Of a DNA stretch of 64,000 bases, positions 61,805 to 64,000 are shown one piece after another (within the stretch, counting starts at the first letter, position 1; the number at the start of each line of letters is the position of its first letter). Under the pieces are notes generated by a model. It worked only from the letters and a program-made list of their open reading frames with translations. It was not told where the DNA came from and made no database searches. Source of the DNA: Leptospira bourretii (GTDB lineage: Bacteria > Spirochaetota > Leptospiria > Leptospirales > Leptospiraceae). A program made the position numbers and the translations under genes. The stretch is from positions 5,001 to 69,000 of the forward strand of contig NZ_RQFW01000010.1 of the NCBI RefSeq assembly GCF_004770145.1, given 5' to 3'.

Positions 61805-62662
61805 CTACGAGGTGAGGACTGCATTTTGAAATTCGTTTAAAAATTCATTCGGCCTTTCTAAAAAAGGTAAATGACTAGATTTTTCCATCACCGTCATTTT
61901 GATCTTAGGAAATTCTTTTAAGATTGAATTCCAAGTGTAATAAGGTGCCACCTGATAGTCTTCTTTTCCCATACAAATCCAAGTGGGAACAGAAAGTCCT
62001 TTAAAAAAATCTTCCACAACAATGTCTCGAAAGACTTCACCAAATAGATAATCAAAGGCCAGTTTGTTGGTATGGATTCCTTCCCAAAACTTTCGAGAAG
62101 GAAAAGGAACTTGGTAAAACCCTTTGGCTTCCAAACTCACACAGTAATGGATAAAAAAATCCTCCGGGGTTCTTTCTAAATTTTTTTGAAACTGAATTTG
62201 GTTTTGCAGGTGTGCAGCCTTACGAAGATCTGAGGCTTCTTTTTGAAAATAAACCTCTGCTTCCAAGATCGGCGCTCCATGGCTTGGGCCAGTCGAGATC
62301 ATAACAAGGTGAGATACAAGTTTCGGAAATTCTCTGGCATAACTTAGTGCCATATACCCATGTCCCGAATGGCCCACAACAGGACAGGTTGGGATCTTTA
62401 ATTCTGTTTGGACCAAGGCAAAATCATCTAAGAGTTTCTCCAAAGCATAATCTTCCCTTGATTCCGGTTTTGAACTGGTTCGTTTGGCAAATCCTCGTTG
62501 GTCCACCACGGTGATTTCGTATTTTTCGGCTATCTCGCTTGGGATGACTCTTGGGTAGTACAAGGCACTCCCAATCCAAAATAGGGGCGGGCCGTCTGTA
62601 TTGTTTTTTGCCACTTGGAGGGCAAATCCCTCTCTTTCAATCGTTTGGTATTTCCATTCCAT
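61805..62662 (-). CDS. Alpha/beta hydrolase
   Basis: A 285-residue hydrolase. The nucleophile elbow is GHSGHG (Ser99); an oxyanion FWIGSALYYP loop precedes it, and the C-terminal SSHLPFLERP contains the likely catalytic His near residue 265. The Asp is probably in MGKEDYQV. Esterase, lipase or haloalkane-type activity is possible. Divergent from the MarR gene, with a perfect palindrome between them, it is the probable target of that regulator. Confidence 0.8.
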   Translation of the reverse strand: MEWKYQTIEREGFALQVAKNNTDGPPLFWIGSALYYPRVIPSEIAEKYEITVVDQRGFAKRTSSKPESREDYALEKLLDDFALVQTELKIPTCPVVGHSGHGYMALSYAREFPKLVSHLVMISTGPSHGAPILEAEVYFQKEASDLRKAAHLQNQIQFQKNLERTPEDFFIHYCVSLEAKGFYQVPFPSRKFWEGIHTNKLAFDYLFGEVFRDIVVEDFFKGLSVPTWICMGKEDYQVAPYYTWNSILKEFPKIKMTVMEKSSHLPFLERPNEFLNEFQNAVLTS

Positions 62663-62710
62663 AACATTTCCTTAAGGTTTCTGATATTTTCTATTTTTTT
62701 GTGGTTTGAG

Positions 62711-62754
62711 TATAGTTGCAATTTACAACTATATAGTTGTAAATTGCAACTATA
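62711..62754. promoter_or_regulatory. 44-base perfect palindrome between hydrolase and MarR genes
   Basis: All 44 bases from 62711 to 62754 equal their own reverse complement, centred between 62732 and 62733. Each half contains a 17-base imperfect dyad, AGTTGCAATTTACAACT on the left and its complement on the right, so two adjacent operators are present, about 48 bases before the hydrolase ATG and 40 bases before the marR GTG. A MarR-type dimer pair binding here would control both genes. Confidence 0.85.
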
Positions 62755-62794
62755 AAAGAGTTGTTAATATATCAAAAATGTTTGGACTGGGATC

Positions 62795-63247
62795 GTGAAA
62801 GGGAAAAACATCGCAAGTTATCTCGGGATTTATATGAGCGAAACTTTGCTTCTGATGCGTAGGTTTCTCTCTGACGAATTTGAAAATAAAAGAATCGGGA
62901 TGCGGTTTGAAGAATGGATGTCGCTTCTTCCTTTGGCAGAATCGGAAAGTTTAAACCAAAAGGAATTGAGTGAACGGTTGGTAAAAGACAAAACTACTAT
63001 TTCGAGACTTGTGGATGGTTGGGTCAAAAAAAATTGGGTGAAACGAGAAATCTCGGAATCTGACAAACGCCAATACAATCTACGGTTTACCAAAAAAGGA
63101 AAAGAAGTTTGGGAAAAGGGACTTCCCATCATCTCATCGGCTGACCTTGTTTTTCGAAAGGACCTAACAGAGGCAGACGAAAAAGAGCTTTATCTACTAC
63201 TTTTCAAAATCCAATCTTCAGTCCAACTTGCTTGTAATGAGAAATAA
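62795..63247 (+). CDS. MarR-family transcriptional regulator
   Basis: A 150-residue MarR-type regulator. The winged helix-turn-helix covers about residues 45-105: LNQKELSERLVKDKTTISRLVDGWVKKNWVKRE, followed by the wing SESDKRQYNLRFTKKGKEVW. The start is GTG at 62795; an ATG at 62834 is a weaker option because it cuts the N-terminal dimerisation helix. Divergent from the alpha/beta hydrolase gene with a strong operator between, so autoregulation and control of the hydrolase are expected. Confidence 0.9.
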   Translation: MKGKNIASYLGIYMSETLLLMRRFLSDEFENKRIGMRFEEWMSLLPLAESESLNQKELSERLVKDKTTISRLVDGWVKKNWVKREISESDKRQYNLRFTKKGKEVWEKGLPIISSADLVFRKDLTEADEKELYLLLFKIQSSVQLACNEK

Positions 63248-63252
63248 AGTTC

Positions 63253-64000
63253 CTAGGATTTGGACGGCATCTCAGCAAATAAAAACCTTTCTTTTTTAGA
63301 ACTGTCTAAGATGATTTTCAACCCTACAAAACCCAAACTTTTTGCCATCTCCTCTAGTTCTTTGATATACAAAGGATGGGTTTCTATCATTAGTTTCCCA
63401 CCTGGTTTTAGTCGACTCAATACTACAGATAACAATCGTTTGTGGAATTCTTTAAAATCAGAAACAAAAAGTGCCATATGTGGTTCATAGTCGAGAACAT
63501 CCGGCATAATCTCTGGTTTTTCTGATTCTGGAATATAAGGGGGGTTGGAGACAATCAAATCAAATTGTAAATCTTTTGGGAGTGCTAAATCCAAATCAGA
63601 AACATAAAAATTGGTTCTGTCGTTTAAGTTGTATTTTTCCGCATTACGCCGGCTCACATCAATTGCTTTTTCTGAAAGGTCGGAGAGAGTCACAACACTT
63701 GACGGTAGAAGCTGTGTTAGGCTAAGGCCAATACATCCACTCCCCGAACAAAGGTCCCAAATTTGTAAAGGACTCGGTTCAGTGAAAGATAGTTCTTCTT
63801 TTTTTTTCCAAAGGTAATCCACAAGTTCTTCTGTTTCGGGCCTTGGGATGAGGACATCTTCTGTTACCAAGTATTCAAATTTATGAAATCCTTTTTTGCC
63901 AGTGATGTAGGCGACAGGTTTTCTTTTGCTTCGATCGACTATTCGTTCGCGGTAAGTGTCGATTTCTTTTTGGCCCAGTGGCATTTCAAACTGGGAATAC
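63253..64000 (-). CDS. prmC: Release factor glutamine methyltransferase PrmC, N-terminus beyond the window
   Basis: About 248 residues are visible. PVAYITGKKGFHKFEYLVTEDVLIPRPETEELVDYL and the catalytic NPPYIPESE are characteristic of PrmC, which methylates the Gln of the GGQ motif in release factors. The frame remains open to base 64000 and the part upstream of the first ATG (63984) resembles the usual start of the conserved core, so the true start lies outside the window. It is convergent with marR. Confidence 0.85.
   Translation of the reverse strand, partial: YSQFEMPLGQKEIDTYRERIVDRSKRKPVAYITGKKGFHKFEYLVTEDVLIPRPETEELVDYLWKKKEELSFTEPSPLQIWDLCSGSGCIGLSLTQLLPSSVVTLSDLSEKAIDVSRRNAEKYNLNDRTNFYVSDLDLALPKDLQFDLIVSNPPYIPESEKPEIMPDVLDYEPHMALFVSDFKEFHKRLLSVVLSRLKPGGKLMIETHPLYIKELEEMAKSLGFVGLKIILDSSKKERFLFAEMPSKS

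Overview
The window looks like ordinary chromosome from a Leptospira-type spirochete, probably a saprophytic lineage; the species cannot be read from the sequence. The grounds are the low G+C content, many lipoproteins with relaxed spirochete lipoboxes (for example YGSC, FGC, LTQC, FVAC), frequent TTG starts with strong Shine-Dalgarno sequences, and a gene set built around fatty-acid oxidation. It includes two long-chain acyl-CoA synthetases, two acyl-CoA dehydrogenases, a MaoC-type hydratase and the electron-transfer flavoprotein. I see no rRNA, tRNA, insertion sequence, prophage or CRISPR array.

Layout. 1-5.7 kb: a minus-strand gene cut by the window edge (a degenerate HD-GYP-like protein), an OmpA-type outer-membrane protein, an AgmX/PglI-like protein and a seven-repeat FG-GAP lipoprotein, with two copies of a non-coding repeat between them. 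5.9-11.9 kb: AraC regulator plus acyl-CoA synthetase, an acyltransferase, then an ECF-like sigma factor tightly followed by a ClpP-family protease. 12-20.9 kb: mostly envelope or secreted proteins (HExxH protein, SH3 protein, metallo-beta-lactamase-fold lipoprotein, propeller-like lipoprotein, PhoD-like phosphatase) and a TetR regulator. 20.9-26.2 kb: a D-aminoacylase-type amidohydrolase with an operator-like promoter, a short LeuA-type synthase preceded by a complete-looking leucine attenuator, a sodium:solute symporter and a CBS protein. 26.3-31.5 kb: a plus-strand operon of acyl-CoA synthetase, acyl-CoA dehydrogenase, sensor kinase and MaoC hydratase. 31.5-40.8 kb: HNH protein, acyltransferase, amine oxidase, a 7TMR-DISM sensor, prmA, an XRE-cupin regulator, an RsmI-like methylase, a HAD phosphatase and an M23 peptidase. 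41-51.5 kb: a long minus-strand gene train (UbiA-like membrane protein, small membrane protein, etfB, etfA, lolA-like, a 656-aa unrecognised protein, trpS, comEC, rsmA, fatty-acid hydroxylase). 51.5-64 kb: adenylate cyclase, the second degenerate HD-GYP-like paralogue, acyl-CoA dehydrogenase, CrtI-like oxidoreductase, thrB, DsbA-like protein, mdh, an alpha/beta hydrolase divergent from a MarR regulator across a perfect 44-bp palindrome, and prmC cut by the right edge.

The clearest regulatory discovery is the leu attenuator at about 24.04-24.20 kb: a 16-codon leader with seven leucine codons, a pause hairpin built on those codons, and a terminator directly upstream of a LeuA-family gene that lacks the usual allosteric C-terminal domain. 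The 44-bp palindrome between the hydrolase and marR genes is the second strong signal. Functions are inferred from motifs seen by eye; no database search was run.
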